This document shows, one piece after another, positions 34,665-48,391 of a DNA stretch of 64,000 nucleotides. Made by a program: the position numbers and the translations under genes. Source of the stretch: Streptomyces sp. H39-S7 (GTDB lineage Bacteria; Actinomycetota; Actinomycetes; Streptomycetales; Streptomycetaceae); the NCBI RefSeq assembly GCF_027158205.1, contig NZ_JAPVLU010000002.1, positions 182,094-246,093 on the forward strand, in the 5' to 3' direction. Under the pieces are notes generated by a model. That model made no database searches. It worked only from the letters and a program-made list of their open reading frames with translations, and was not told the origin of the DNA. Position 1 is the first letter of the stretch. Each line of letters starts with the position of its first letter.

Positions 34665-35956
34665 GGGGTGTCCTCGGCGGGGTCGGCGGGCGGGACAGGG
34701 GGTCGTGCGGGCAGTATCGCGGTCACTTCGTAACCGCCGTCGGGGGTGGGCCCGGTGGCCAGTTCGCCGCCCAGCATCACGGCCCGCTCGCGCATCCCGA
34801 GCAGGCCGTGGCCCGCTCCCCGTGAGGGCGGTCCCGCCCGGTCCGGCGCGGCGTTGGTGACCCGGACCCTGACCCCCGACGCGTGGTGCCCGACCTCCAC
34901 CAGGACCGCCGCGCCGGGCGCGTGCCGCATCGCGTTGCTGAGCGCCTCCTGCACGATGCGGAACGCCGACAGCTCGACGCCGGGTGGCAGGGGCCGCGGC
35001 TCCCCGGTGGTCCGGACGGTGACGGGGAGCCCCGTGCCGCGCACATTGGCGACCAGCTCGTCCAGCCGGTCGAGGGTGGGTTGCGGGGTGTGCCGGGTGC
35101 TGTCCGGCAGTGCGTCCTCGGAGCGCAGTACGCCGAGGACGTGGCGCAGTTCGGTGAGCGCGTCGACCGCGTTCGCGCGGATGCCCGCCAGGGTCTCCCT
35201 GAGCTCCTCGGAGGGGTTCTCGACCAGGTGCGGGGCGACCTGCGCCTGGATGGAGATCACCGACATGTGGTGGGCGACCACGTCGTGCAGTTCACGGGCG
35301 ATCCGGTTGCGCTCCTCCAACAGGGTGCGCCGCGCCCGCTCCTCGGCGGTCAGCTCCTCCTGCACGACCAGTTTCCGGCGGGCCACTCCCAGGCCGCGCA
35401 GCGCGGCGCCGAGCGCCGTGGTGGTCGTGAAGGCCAGGGCGCCCAGCCGGACGACGTTGGTGAGTCCGCCCGTGGAGACGGACGCGGTGCACAGCAGGCC
35501 CGCCAGAAGGCTGATCACCAGCGCCTCGGCCGCGACCCGGGGGCGCACCCGCAGCGCGAGCAGGAACAGCATCAGGGACTGCTGGACGAGGCCCGCGCCG
35601 GTCCAGGGGAAGAGCGTGGAGGCGGCCACGTCGGCCTGCGCCGCGGCCACCGTCGTGGCGATCGTCGACGCCCACCAGGCCGGGACCGGACGGAACAGCA
35701 CGGCGACGAGCGCCGCCGCCTGGATCCCGGCGAGCAGCAGGCTGATCGGCCTGACCGCCCCGTAGTAGACGGCGTACTCGTTCGCGCTGGCGATGAACAT
35801 GCCCACCGCGACGAACAGCAGGGGCACCGTGATCGCCGGCCGCCAGTCCAGCCAGTGCGGCAGTCCCGGGCGGGGCAGCGGATCGGCGCCCGTCCACAGG
35901 TCCTCGCGCAGCGCCCGCGGCACCCTCCGCAGGACCGTCCCCAGTCGTTCCGTCAT
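34661..35956 (-). CDS. DesK/NarX-type (HisKA_3) sensor histidine kinase
   Basis: A 431-residue kinase with about five to six N-terminal transmembrane helices (residues 30-185). A DHp helix follows with the phospho-acceptor His in RIARELHDVVAHHMSVISIQ, then an ATPase domain with IVQEALSNAMRHAPG and GAGHGLLGMRERAVMLGG. The input is probably sensed in the membrane. It is translationally coupled to the response regulator (ATGA overlap). The ATG at 35956 has a G-rich Shine-Dalgarno region; an in-frame start about 33 bases earlier is less likely. Confidence 0.92.
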   Translation of the reverse strand: MTERLGTVLRRVPRALREDLWTGADPLPRPGLPHWLDWRPAITVPLLFVAVGMFIASANEYAVYYGAVRPISLLLAGIQAAALVAVLFRPVPAWWASTIATTVAAAQADVAASTLFPWTGAGLVQQSLMLFLLALRVRPRVAAEALVISLLAGLLCTASVSTGGLTNVVRLGALAFTTTTALGAALRGLGVARRKLVVQEELTAEERARRTLLEERNRIARELHDVVAHHMSVISIQAQVAPHLVENPSEELRETLAGIRANAVDALTELRHVLGVLRSEDALPDSTRHTPQPTLDRLDELVANVRGTGLPVTVRTTGEPRPLPPGVELSAFRIVQEALSNAMRHAPGAAVLVEVGHHASGVRVRVTNAAPDRAGPPSRGAGHGLLGMRERAVMLGGELATGPTPDGGYEVTAILPARPPVPPADPAEDTP

Positions 35957-35981
35957 GTCCCCCCGCTTCAGAAGATCCACT

Positions 35982-37160
35982 TTAGGCACGCCGCGCCGCC
36001 GCCGAACGGGCGGGGCGGCCCTCGCGCACGACCGTGCTCCCCGTTCTCGGCCGTCCCTGTTCCCAGCGGCGGAACGCGGCCCAGCAGATCAGCAGTGCCA
36101 CCGCGAACACCGGGAGCCAGGCGAGCCTGGCGAGTACCCAGCCCGGCCCGTCGGGCTCCGTGTGCAGACCGGGCAGGGGCGCGCCGGCGAGGAGGCCGGT
36201 GGCGGTGACCGCCATCATCGCGGTCTGGTGCCAGAGGAAGACGGTCATCGCGGAGAGGTTGACCAGCGCCACCGCCGCCCAGGCGGCGGGCCGCGCGAGC
36301 ACCCGCCGCAGCGGACCGAGCAGCAGCAGCGCCGCTCCGCACTGGGCGAGACCGAAGGTGACGGCGGCCAGTGTCGGCGGGCCGAGGTTGGAGACCGCGG
36401 CACCCGGCACGCCGACCATGGCGGCGGGATAGCCGGCCCACAGCACGAGCCCCGCGGTACCGGCCGCACCGCCGGCCAGCAGCAGCCAGCCGGTCGTACG
36501 GCCCGGCATGCCGGCCCGCGCCCAGGCCGCGCCCAGGCAGTACGGGACGAGCCAGCCCGCCGCCACGTTGATCCAGCCGTATCGGGCCGGGCCGTCGAAA
36601 CCGAACCGGACCAGGTCGACGTACAGGACGACGACCAGCGGCCACAGCAGGTGCATCCGCCTGGCCAGCGGGGTCGCCGCGGTCAGGGCGGCGAAGACCA
36701 GGAGGAACCAGAGCGGCGACACGGCCAGCTTCACCAGCGTGCGCACGGTGTCCCAGCCCACTCCGGAGACGAGCATCGCGCCCGAGATCACGCTCCACAC
36801 CAGCAGGAAGGCGGCGACCGGCCGGAACAGCCGGGCCATCCGGGCGCCGAGCCACCGCCCGTACGTCGTACCCCGCGCCCGCGCCGCCGCGTAGCCCTTC
36901 GCACCCACGTGGCCGCCGACCAGGAAGAAGACCGCGAGGGTCTGGAACAGCCAGGAGGCCGGGGCGAGTCGGGGCAGGTGCTGGAGCGGTCCCGCTCCGC
37001 GCACCGTTCCGCTGTCGGAGACCAGCGCGGTCACCAGCCAGTGGCCGAGCACCACGCCGAGGATGGCGAGGGCGCGCAGGGCGTCGACGGCACGGTCACG
37101 GTCGGGCGGGGTGGCGGAGCCGATCCGCCGTACGAGGTCACGCACGGCGAGGTCACGCAT
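35982..37160 (-). CDS. Acyltransferase-3 family membrane protein
   Basis: About 392 residues with ten or so transmembrane helices. The N-terminal RDRAVDALRALAILGVVLGH holds the family R-x10-H signature, followed by FFLVGGHVGAKG and, late, LWHQTAMMAV. Members O-acylate surface sugars, peptidoglycan or antibiotics. GAGGAGGG five bases before the ATG at 37160 sets the start, which overlaps the end of the upstream alpha/beta hydrolase gene by 8 bases, so the two are co-expressed. A basic tail ends the protein. Confidence 0.85.
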   Translation of the reverse strand: MRDLAVRDLVRRIGSATPPDRDRAVDALRALAILGVVLGHWLVTALVSDSGTVRGAGPLQHLPRLAPASWLFQTLAVFFLVGGHVGAKGYAAARARGTTYGRWLGARMARLFRPVAAFLLVWSVISGAMLVSGVGWDTVRTLVKLAVSPLWFLLVFAALTAATPLARRMHLLWPLVVVLYVDLVRFGFDGPARYGWINVAAGWLVPYCLGAAWARAGMPGRTTGWLLLAGGAAGTAGLVLWAGYPAAMVGVPGAAVSNLGPPTLAAVTFGLAQCGAALLLLGPLRRVLARPAAWAAVALVNLSAMTVFLWHQTAMMAVTATGLLAGAPLPGLHTEPDGPGWVLARLAWLPVFAVALLICWAAFRRWEQGRPRTGSTVVREGRPARSAAARRA

Positions 37161-38121
37161 GACGGCCCTCCTCGGTGGGGTGCCCCTCGGAGACGATCCG
37201 GGCGATGTTCCGCAGGGCCACGGAACCGGGCTGCAGGTAGCCGCTGTGGCCGGCGGCGCCGGCGTCGAAGGTGTGGGCGCCGAACGTCCGCGACACCGGA
37301 TCGGTCCCGAACCCGACGGAGAGGAACGGCACCCGGATCCGCACATGCGGCACCGCGGCGATCCAGTCGCCGGTGCCCCGGCCCGCCCAGACGGCCGCCG
37401 GGGTGTGCAGGGCGCCGACGGTGTCGACGCCGGTGCCCGGGCTGCCGTAGAGCACGATGTCCGCGACCCACAGGTCCCGGGCGGCCAGGGCGCAGACGAC
37501 CGAACCGTAGGAGTGGCAGAGCAGCGAGGTCCGGGCGGCGGGCTTGACCTGGGCCAGCTCCGCCATGAAGGAGCGCAGTCGCGGCGCCGCGTGCTGGGCC
37601 AGGCCCGGCGTCAGCACCTCGGGGCTCACCGTGCCCGGCGTCCGGTACCCCAGCCAGGCGACGACCGCGGCCCGGTCGCCGAGCTGCTCCCGCAGCGCCA
37701 CCGCGCCGGCCCGGAAGCGCTCATAGGTGTCGAGGCCGGTGTCCGAGCCGGGCACCAGCACGGCGATCGTCCCGGCGCGGGACAGATCACCGAACACCTC
37801 GGCGGTGCGGCCGCCGTCCCGCCCGTCGAACCTGAGGAAGTGCCGCGCCGGATCCGCCATGGCGCGCAGCGCCCGCGCCCGTCTCCGGTCCCCGTGCTCC
37901 CCGGCCATCCGCTCGGCCGCCCGGATGCCCTGGCGGTTGGCGGCGTACCGCTCGGCGAGAGCGGCGGGGGTCGCGGCCCGCAGCGGGGCGAGCGCCACCG
38001 GCGCGGGCGCCGGGACGGCCGCGGGCCGGGCTGCCCCGGACACCGGGACCGCCACGGACGCGGCGACGAGGGCGGCGAGCAGGGTGCGGCGCAGACGGCT
38101 GAAGCGCGGGCGGGACGCCAT
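37153..38121 (-). CDS. Secreted alpha/beta hydrolase (DUF1023 type)
   Basis: The 322-residue product starts with a signal peptide (RRTLLAALVAASVAVPVSGA). The DUF1023 alpha/beta hydrolase domain has AGTIAVLVPGSDTGLDTYER, the nucleophile elbow LLCHSYGSVVCAL (Ser in HSYG), DIVLYGSPGTGVDT and a final His in GAAGHSGYLQPGS. It would be an extracytoplasmic esterase or lipase. It forms an operon with the acyltransferase encoded downstream (8-base overlap), suggesting an addition/removal pair acting on one envelope substrate. Confidence 0.85.
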   Translation of the reverse strand: MASRPRFSRLRRTLLAALVAASVAVPVSGAARPAAVPAPAPVALAPLRAATPAALAERYAANRQGIRAAERMAGEHGDRRRARALRAMADPARHFLRFDGRDGGRTAEVFGDLSRAGTIAVLVPGSDTGLDTYERFRAGAVALREQLGDRAAVVAWLGYRTPGTVSPEVLTPGLAQHAAPRLRSFMAELAQVKPAARTSLLCHSYGSVVCALAARDLWVADIVLYGSPGTGVDTVGALHTPAAVWAGRGTGDWIAAVPHVRIRVPFLSVGFGTDPVSRTFGAHTFDAGAAGHSGYLQPGSVALRNIARIVSEGHPTEEGRHA

Positions 38122-38291
38122 GGGGGAGTGGTCCTTCCGTACCGGGTGTCGTTCTTCCGGTACCGAAGTTATGGATCACACCCTGCGGTCGGCGTCCCGC
38201 CGGAGAGCGCACCTTGCGCGTAGCTCTCAAGTACTACGAGTACGGGCCGGGTTGGCCCCCGGCGGGCGGCCCAGGCCCTAGCCTGGGCCGC

Positions 38292-38861
38292 ATGGAAGAG
38301 CTCGACGGGGTGGAGATCATCGCCTTCGCGGACGCCGCGGCGTTCGAGGAGTGGCTGGCCGGGCACGTCACCCGCCACGAGGGTGTGTGGATCAAGATGG
38401 CCAAGAAGGGTTCCGGCATCCCGTCGGTCACGTCCGACGAGCTGGTCGACATCGGGCTGTGCCACGGCTGGATCTCCGGGCAGCGGCGTTCCCTCGACGA
38501 GCGGCACTACCTGCAGAAGTACGTGCCGCGCAGGCCCCGGAGCCTGTGGTCGCGGGTGAACGTGGAGAAGGTCGCGACGCTGACGGCCGCCGGACGGATG
38601 CGCGAGGCCGGGCTGGCCGAGGTGCTCAGGGCGCAGGAGGACGGGCGGTGGGCCGCGGCCTACGACCCGCAGCGGACGGCGACCGTGCCGCCCGACCTCG
38701 CGGCGGCGCTCGACGCGGACCCCGCGGCGAAGAAGGCGTTCGAGGCCCTCGACAGGACCGGCCGCTACCAGGCGATCCTGCCGCTGCTCCAGGCACTCAC
38801 ACCGGAGAGCCGGCGGGTCCGGCTCGAAAGGGCCCTGCGGACGCTGGCGGACGGCGGCTGA
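38292..38861 (+). CDS. YdeI/OmdA-family protein
   Basis: A 189-residue protein with the YdeI-type pattern: FEEWLAGHVTRHEGVWIKMA, VDIGLCHGWISGQRRSLDER, YLQKYVPRRPRSLWSRVNVE, then AFEALDRTGRYQAIL. Proteins of this family are linked to bacteriocin or stress protection in a few bacteria, but the biochemistry is unknown. It is probably cytosolic. There is no obvious functional tie to the arginine operon that follows. Confidence 0.82.
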   Translation: MEELDGVEIIAFADAAAFEEWLAGHVTRHEGVWIKMAKKGSGIPSVTSDELVDIGLCHGWISGQRRSLDERHYLQKYVPRRPRSLWSRVNVEKVATLTAAGRMREAGLAEVLRAQEDGRWAAAYDPQRTATVPPDLAAALDADPAAKKAFEALDRTGRYQAILPLLQALTPESRRVRLERALRTLADGG

Positions 38862-38917
38862 CCCCCGGGGTACGCACCAGCCGGCCCGCCGTTACGCACC
38901 CCCGCCATCCGCAACTC

Positions 38918-41143
<2,226 letters not shown>

Positions 41144-41147
<4 letters not shown>

Positions 41148-42052
41148 CCAACCCCACCGCGCGGAACCACACCGCGCTCCCCAAGGCCCGCATCCTCATC
41201 GAGGCGCTGCCCTGGCTCACCCGTTTCAGCGGCAAGACCGTCGTCATCAAGTTCGGCGGCAACGCCATGGTCGACGAGGAGCTGAAGGCGGCCTTCGCCC
41301 AGGACGTCGTCTTCCTGCGGCACGCCGGCCTCAAGCCCGTCGTCGTGCACGGCGGCGGCCCGCAGATCAGCGCCCAGCTCGACCGGCTCGGCATCGCGTC
41401 CTCCTTCACCGCGGGACTGCGGGTGACGACCCCCGAGACGATGGACGTCGTCCGGATGGTGCTCGCGGGCCAGGTCCAGCGGCAGCTGGTCGGGCTGCTC
41501 AACGAGCACGGCCCGTTCGCCGTCGGGATGACCGGCGAGGACGCGCACACCATGACCGCCGTCAAGCGGCACGCGGTCGTCGACGGGGAGCAGGTGGACA
41601 TCGGGCTGGTCGGGGAGATCACCGAGGTCGACCCGGGCGCCATCCAGGCGCTGCTGGACGACGGCCGGATCCCGGTCGTCTCGTCCATCGCCCGCGCCGA
41701 GGACGGTCACGTCTACAACATCAACGCGGACACCGCGGCCGCCGCGCTCGCCTCGGCGCTGGGCGCCGAGGTCCTCGTGGTCCTCACCGACGTCGAGGGG
41801 CTGTACGCCGACTGGCCGTCCAGCGAGGACGTGATCAGCCGGCTCACCGCGAGCGAACTGGAGAAACTGCTGCCCGGTCTGTCGAGCGGCATGGTGCCCA
41901 AGATGGAGGGCTGCCTGTACGCCGTGCGCCACGGCGTCGGCAGTGCGCGGATCATCGACGGCCGGGTGCCGCACTCGATGCTCCTCGAGGTGTTCACGGA
42001 CGACGGCATCGGCACGATGATCGTGCCGGACGCGCAGGGGGACGGGTCATGA
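41144..42052 (+). CDS. argB: Acetylglutamate kinase
   Basis: A 302-residue amino-acid kinase. The phosphate-binding [12 protein letters not shown] and [20 protein letters not shown] are at the N-terminus, with [19 protein letters not shown] and [17 protein letters not shown] later. It phosphorylates N-acetylglutamate. The N-terminal helix [20 protein letters not shown] resembles that of hexameric, arginine-inhibited enzymes, so feedback inhibition is likely. It overlaps argJ and argD by 4 bases on each side. Confidence 0.96.
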
Positions 42053-43251
42053 GCAACGAGCAACTGACGCAGCGCTGGCAGGACTCGCTGATGGACAACT
42101 ACGGGACGCCGCGCGTTCCGCTGGCCCGCGGCGAGGGCGCGAAGTTCTGGGACGCCGACGGCAAGGTCTACCTCGACTTCGTCGGCGGCATCGCGGTCAA
42201 CTGCCTCGGCACCGGCCATCCGGCCGTGGTCCGGGCGGTCTCCGAGCAGATCGGCACGCTCGGCCATGTCTCGAACCTCTTCATCGCCGAGCCCCCGGTG
42301 GCCGTCGCGGAGCGGCTGCTGCAGCTCTTCGGCCGCGCCGGCCGGGTCTTCTTCTCCAACTCCGGCGCGGAGGCGGTGGAGGCCGCCTTCAAGATCGGCC
42401 GGCTGACCGGCCGCCGGCACATGGTGGCGACCTCGGGCGCCTTCCACGGCCGGACGATGGGCGCCCTCGCGCTCACCGGCCAGCCGAAGAAGCAGGAGGC
42501 CTTCCACCCGCTGCCCGGTGACGTCACCCATGTGCCGTTCGGCGACGTGGACGCGCTGCGCGCCGCCGTCACCACCGACACCGCACTGGTGATCATCGAG
42601 CCGATCCAGGGCGAGAACGGCGTCGTCGTGCCGCCCGCCGGATATCTGCGGGCGGCACGGGAGATCACCACCGCCACCGGCACCCTGCTGGTCCTGGACG
42701 AGGTACAGACCGGCATCGGACGGACGGGCCAGTGGTTCGAGCACCAGGCGCACGGTGTCGAGCCCGATGTCGTCACCCTCGCCAAGGGCCTCGGCGGCGG
42801 TCTGCCGATCGGCGCGACGATCGCCTTCGGCGCGGCGGCCGACCTGTTCACGCCGGGTCGGCACGGCACCACCTTCGGCGGGAACCCGGTCGCCTGCGCC
42901 GCCGCGCTCGCCGTACTGGACACCATCGCGGCCGACGGCATCCTCGACAACGTCAAGCGGCAGGGCGACCGGCTGCGGCACGGGATCGAGGCGCTCGGAC
43001 ACCCGCTGGTCGATCATGTGCGCGGTGCCGGGCTCCTGCTGGGTATCGTTCTCACGGAGCCGCTCGCACCGCAGGTGCAACAGGCGGCTCAGGACGCCGG
43101 ACTCCTGGTGAACGCGGCCGTGCCCGACACGGTACGGCTCGCTCCTCCACTGATCCTCGGTGACGACGAGGTGGAGGCGTTCCTCCAGGCGCTGCCCGCC
43201 GTCCTCGACGCGGTACACAGGGACCAACGATCCGGAGAAACGCGACGATGA
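42049..43251 (+). CDS. argD: Acetylornithine aminotransferase
   Basis: A 400-residue class III PLP aminotransferase. [18 protein letters not shown] is near the N-terminus, with [35 protein letters not shown] (PLP-binding Asp-Glu region), [14 protein letters not shown] (Schiff-base Lys) and [16 protein letters not shown]. It converts N-acetylglutamate semialdehyde to N-acetylornithine. It overlaps argB and argR by 4 bases at each end. Confidence 0.95.
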   Translation: MSNEQLTQRWQDSLMDNYGTPRVPLARGEGAKFWDADGKVYLDFVGGIAVNCLGTGHPAVVRAVSEQIGTLGHVSNLFIAEPPVAVAERLLQLFGRAGRVFFSNSGAEAVEAAFKIGRLTGRRHMVATSGAFHGRTMGALALTGQPKKQEAFHPLPGDVTHVPFGDVDALRAAVTTDTALVIIEPIQGENGVVVPPAGYLRAAREITTATGTLLVLDEVQTGIGRTGQWFEHQAHGVEPDVVTLAKGLGGGLPIGATIAFGAAADLFTPGRHGTTFGGNPVACAAALAVLDTIAADGILDNVKRQGDRLRHGIEALGHPLVDHVRGAGLLLGIVLTEPLAPQVQQAAQDAGLLVNAAVPDTVRLAPPLILGDDEVEAFLQALPAVLDAVHRDQRSGETRR

Positions 43252-43784
43252 CCGAGGCGCAGCACGCCGGCCAGGCCGTACCGCAGACCCGCACCGCACG
43301 CCACCGGCGGATCGTGGACATCCTCAACCGGCAGCCGGTGCGGTCGCAGAGCCAGCTCGCGAAGATGCTCTCCGACGACGGGCTGAGCGTGACGCAGGCG
43401 ACGCTCTCGCGCGACCTGGACGAGCTGGGCGCGGTCAAGATCCGCAACGCGGGCGGCGAGCTGATCTACGCGGTGCCGTCCGAGGGCGGCTTCCGCACCC
43501 CGCAGGCGCCGCTGGGGGAGTCGGTCAAGGAGGAGCGGATGGCCCGGCTGGCCGGTGAGCTGCTCATCTCGGCGGAGGCGTCCGCCAACCTGGTCGTCCT
43601 GCGCACCCCGCCGGGCGCGGCCCAGTTCCTGGCCTCCGCGATCGACCAGGCCGAGGTGCACGACATCCTGGGCACCATCGCGGGCGACGACACCCTCATG
43701 CTGATCAGCCGGGACGCGGCCGGCGGGCAGGCGTTGGCAGATCACCTGCTGCGGCTGGCGGCGGGCGACCACCGGCAGCACTGA
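43248..43784 (+). CDS. argR: Arginine repressor
   Basis: A 178-residue repressor with an N-terminal winged helix ([20 protein letters not shown], then [18 protein letters not shown]) and a C-terminal hexamerisation/arginine-binding domain ([37 protein letters not shown]). It is the last gene of argCJBDR, so it represses its own operon and probably argH through the ARG-box-like sites seen here. It is translationally coupled to argD and followed by a strong terminator. Confidence 0.96.
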   Translation: MTEAQHAGQAVPQTRTARHRRIVDILNRQPVRSQSQLAKMLSDDGLSVTQATLSRDLDELGAVKIRNAGGELIYAVPSEGGFRTPQAPLGESVKEERMARLAGELLISAEASANLVVLRTPPGAAQFLASAIDQAEVHDILGTIAGDDTLMLISRDAAGGQALADHLLRLAAGDHRQH

Positions 43785-45392
<1,608 letters not shown>

Positions 45393-45450
45393 CACCGGGC
45401 GGAGCGCCGGGCCGTGACGGCCTGGCCTCCGCCCGTTCTCCGGCAGTGGA

Positions 45451-45470
45451 ATGAGACGTTGATGTCTCAT
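45451..45470. promoter_or_regulatory. Palindromic operator ATGAGAC-N6-GTCTCAT
   Basis: Seven-base perfect arms (45451-45457 and 45464-45470) lie just upstream of a probable -10 TACGAT (45477-45482). A third half site, GTCTCATGAG, overlaps the TetR start codon. This is a strong candidate for autoregulation by the TetR protein. Confidence 0.65.
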
Positions 45471-45488
45471 GTGGACTACGATTGTCTC

Positions 45489-46037
45489 ATGAGCTTCGAT
45501 CGTGACCAGGTGCTGCGCGACGCCGCGGCCCTGCTGAGCCGCCGGGCCACCGCGTCCATGGACGAGATCGCCAAGGCGGCCGGCATCAGCCGCGCCACCC
45601 TCCACCGGCACTTCCCCGGCCGCGACGCCCTCGTCCGGGCCCTCGGCCTGCTCGGGATCGCACAGATGGACGAGCGGCTGGACGCCGCCCGCATAGAGGA
45701 GGGTGACCCGGTCGCGGCCGTGCGCCGGCTGATCGACGAGGCCATCCCCGTCTCCGGATTCCTGGCCTTCCTCTACGGCGAGAACCAGCTGTACGACCTG
45801 CCGGAGGTCACCGAGGGCTGGGCGCGGGTGGACGAACGGGTCAGCGCGCTCTTCCGGCGCGGCCAGGAGCAGGGGCTGTTCCGGTACGACCTGACACCCA
45901 CCTGGCTGGGCGAGGCGCTGTACGCCCTGATCGCGGCCTCGGCCTGGTGCGTCCAGGATGGACGTATGGCACGGAACGATTCGGCCCGTATGGTCTCCGA
46001 GCTGCTGCTCGGCGGGATGCTGCGGAGCGCGTCATGA
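45489..46037 (+). CDS. TetR-family regulator of the adjacent MFS pump
   Basis: About 182 residues. The helix-turn-helix is at 5-50 (QVLRDAAALLSRRATASMDE, AKAAGISRATLHRHFPGRDA), followed by a small helical ligand domain. The ATG at 45489 sits six bases after TACGAT, so the mRNA is probably leaderless. An in-frame ATG at 45462 would lie inside the palindromic operator. The stop overlaps the MFS start (ATGA), so repressor and pump are co-translated. Confidence 0.88.
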   Translation: MSFDRDQVLRDAAALLSRRATASMDEIAKAAGISRATLHRHFPGRDALVRALGLLGIAQMDERLDAARIEEGDPVAAVRRLIDEAIPVSGFLAFLYGENQLYDLPEVTEGWARVDERVSALFRRGQEQGLFRYDLTPTWLGEALYALIAASAWCVQDGRMARNDSARMVSELLLGGMLRSAS

Positions 46038-47587
46038 CCCGCGACGCCCTGCACAAGCCCGACGCCCCCGTGTCCCCGACGCCCCCGCACCCCTCCCGCT
46101 GGCTCGCCCTCGCCGTCCTGACGCTGGCGCTGCTGCTCGTCGCGGTCGACGCGACGGTACTCGGGCTGGCGATGCCGTTCCTGACCGAGGATCTGCAACC
46201 GTCCTCGACGCAGCTGCTGTGGATCGGTGACATCTACTCCTTCGTCATCGCCGGGCTGCTGGTCTCGATGGGCAGCCTCGGCGACCGCGTCGGCCGCAAG
46301 AAGCTGCTGCTCATCGGCTCCGCCGCGTTCGGCGGGCTGTCGGTGCTCGCCGCGTACGCGCACACCCCCGAAACGCTCATCCTCGCCCGCGCCCTGATGG
46401 GCGTGGCCGGGGCGACCCTGATGCCGTCCACCCTGGCGCTGATCCGCAACCTCTTCACCGACCCGCGCGAGCGCAGCTTCGCGATCGGCGTGTGGGGGGC
46501 GGCCTCGACGGCCGGCGCCGCCGTGGGGCCGGTCGTCGGCGGCATCCTGCTGGAGCACTTCTGGTGGGGCTCGGTCTTTCTGATCAACCTGCCGGTCATG
46601 GCGGTGCTGCTGATCGTCGGCTACAAGCTGCTGCCGGAGTCCCGCAACCCCGACCCGGGCCCCTGGGACCTGTTCAGCGTCGCGCTCTCGCTCGTCGGCA
46701 TGTTCGGCGTCGTGTACTGCATCAAGGAGCTGGCGGCCCACGGCCCCCGCACCGCCGCCTTCGCCGCCGGCGCCGTGGGCCTGGTCTGCCTCTACGCCTT
46801 CGTCCGGCGGCAGCACACGCTGCCCGCGCCGCTGCTGGACATGCGGCTCTTCCGTAACCGGGGCTTCTCCGCCTCGGTGCTGGCCGACCTGCTCACCGTG
46901 CTGGGCCTGTCCGGGCTGATCTTCTTCCTGTCGCAGTTCCTGCAGATGGTGCAGGGGCGCTCGCCGCTGGAGGCCGGGCTGTCGGAACTGCCGGCCATGG
47001 TCGGAGCCGTGGGGGCCGGGCTGTGCGCGGGCATGGCCGCCCGCCGGTTCTCCGTGCGGCTGGTCGTCGCGGGCGGCCTGGGCGCCAGCGGCCTGGCCCT
47101 GGCCGGACTGTTCGGCCTCACCCCGGACACGGGCTATCCGCTGCTCTTCGCCGTGCTGCTGATCGTCGGCGTGGGCGCGGGCTTCTCCTTCACCGTCACC
47201 GCCGACGTGATCCTCTCCAGCGTCCCCGAGGAGGAGGCCGGCGCCTCGGCCGCGGTCTCCGAGACGGCCTACGAACTCGGCGCCGCCCTCGGCATCGCGC
47301 TGCTCGGCTCCATCGTCACCGGCGTCTACTCCAACCTGACGCTGCCCACCGGCCTGTCGGCGGACAGCGCGGCGCAGGCCAAGGACTCCCTGGCGGGCGC
47401 CGTCGAGGTGGCGGAGACACTGCCCGGCGGGAGCTCGGACGCGCTGCTCGTGGCGGCGCAGGCCTCGTTCACCGACGGGCTGCGCATCGCGGCCATGGTC
47501 GGCGCGGTGGTGCTGCTCGGGGCGGCCGTCTGGGCCTGGCGGATGCTGCGCCACACCGAGCTGGCGACGTCCCGCACCCACCACTGA
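46034..47587 (+). CDS. MFS drug efflux permease, DHA2 (14-helix) family
   Basis: A 517-residue transporter. LLLVAVDATVLGLAMPFL forms motif D1 in the first helix, GSLGDRVGRKKLLLIGSAAF is motif A, LALIRNLFTDPRERSFAIGV leads into motif C (GAAVGPVVGGILLEHFWWGS), and 14 helices are expected. It resembles QacA/SmvA-type proton-coupled exporters of cationic drugs. It is controlled by the coupled TetR regulator. The substrate is unknown. Confidence 0.92.
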   Translation: MTRDALHKPDAPVSPTPPHPSRWLALAVLTLALLLVAVDATVLGLAMPFLTEDLQPSSTQLLWIGDIYSFVIAGLLVSMGSLGDRVGRKKLLLIGSAAFGGLSVLAAYAHTPETLILARALMGVAGATLMPSTLALIRNLFTDPRERSFAIGVWGAASTAGAAVGPVVGGILLEHFWWGSVFLINLPVMAVLLIVGYKLLPESRNPDPGPWDLFSVALSLVGMFGVVYCIKELAAHGPRTAAFAAGAVGLVCLYAFVRRQHTLPAPLLDMRLFRNRGFSASVLADLLTVLGLSGLIFFLSQFLQMVQGRSPLEAGLSELPAMVGAVGAGLCAGMAARRFSVRLVVAGGLGASGLALAGLFGLTPDTGYPLLFAVLLIVGVGAGFSFTVTADVILSSVPEEEAGASAAVSETAYELGAALGIALLGSIVTGVYSNLTLPTGLSADSAAQAKDSLAGAVEVAETLPGGSSDALLVAAQASFTDGLRIAAMVGAVVLLGAAVWAWRMLRHTELATSRTHH

Positions 47588-47609
47588 GAGCGGGACGCCC
47601 GGAGAACGG

Positions 47610-48278
47610 TCAGGCGGCCTTGGCCTTGGTGGCGTACATGTCGACGTACTCCTGGCCCGACAGCCGCATGACGTCGCTCATCACCTCGTCCGTGATGGCC
47701 CGCAGCACATAGCGGTCGCGGTCCATGCCCTCGTACCGGGTGAAGTCGAGGGGCGCGCCGAAGCGGATGGTCACCCGGTGGATGCGGGGCAGCTTCTTGC
47801 CCACCGGCTGTACGCGCTCGGTGCCGATCAGCGCGCAGGGAACGACGACGGCGCCGGTCATCAGGGCGAGCCGTGCGACACCCGTGCGACCCCGGTACAG
47901 CCGGCCGTCGGGGGAGCGGGTGCCCTCCGGGTGGATGCCGAAGATCTGGCCGTCCTCCAGCACCCGGCGGCCGGTCATCAGCGCGGCGGCGCCGCCACGG
48001 GCACCGTCCCGGTCCACCGGGATCATGCCGACGGTGGTGAAGAACGCGGCCTTCGCCCGGCCCCTGATGCCGCTCCCGGTCACGTACTCGTCCTTGCCGA
48101 GGAAGAACACCGGACGCGGGGCCACCAGGGTCATGAACGGCGAGTCCGAGAAGGCGAGGTGGTTGCCCGCCAGGATCACGGGTCCGGTGGCGGGGATGTT
48201 CTCGATTCCCTCGACACGCGGGCGGTACAGCACGCGGAGGAGCGGTACGAGCAGCGTATTGATCAGGAAACGGAACAA
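47610..48278 (-). CDS. 1-acyl-glycerol-3-phosphate acyltransferase (PlsC-like)
   Basis: A 222-residue membrane-associated acyltransferase. The catalytic NHxxxxD motif is AGNHLAFSDSPF, and the substrate-binding motif is FGIHPEGTRSPDGRLYRG. An N-terminal hydrophobic segment (FRFLINTLLVPLLRVLY) anchors it. It would make phosphatidic acid. The start appears to be a TTG at 48278 with GGAGGG four bases upstream; a GTG 63 bases earlier gives a longer, unlikely N-terminus. It converges on the MFS gene. Confidence 0.88.
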   Translation of the reverse strand: MFRFLINTLLVPLLRVLYRPRVEGIENIPATGPVILAGNHLAFSDSPFMTLVAPRPVFFLGKDEYVTGSGIRGRAKAAFFTTVGMIPVDRDGARGGAAALMTGRRVLEDGQIFGIHPEGTRSPDGRLYRGRTGVARLALMTGAVVVPCALIGTERVQPVGKKLPRIHRVTIRFGAPLDFTRYEGMDRDRYVLRAITDEVMSDVMRLSGQEYVDMYATKAKAA

Positions 48279-48391
48279 CGGGCCCTCCGGGCAGGGGATC
48301 GGTGGATCGCAGACCAGGGGCGCATGCCCACTGGCACACACCCCCTATGTATGAGGACGATACTTCCGTTCGCCGGGTGAGCGCACGCCGG

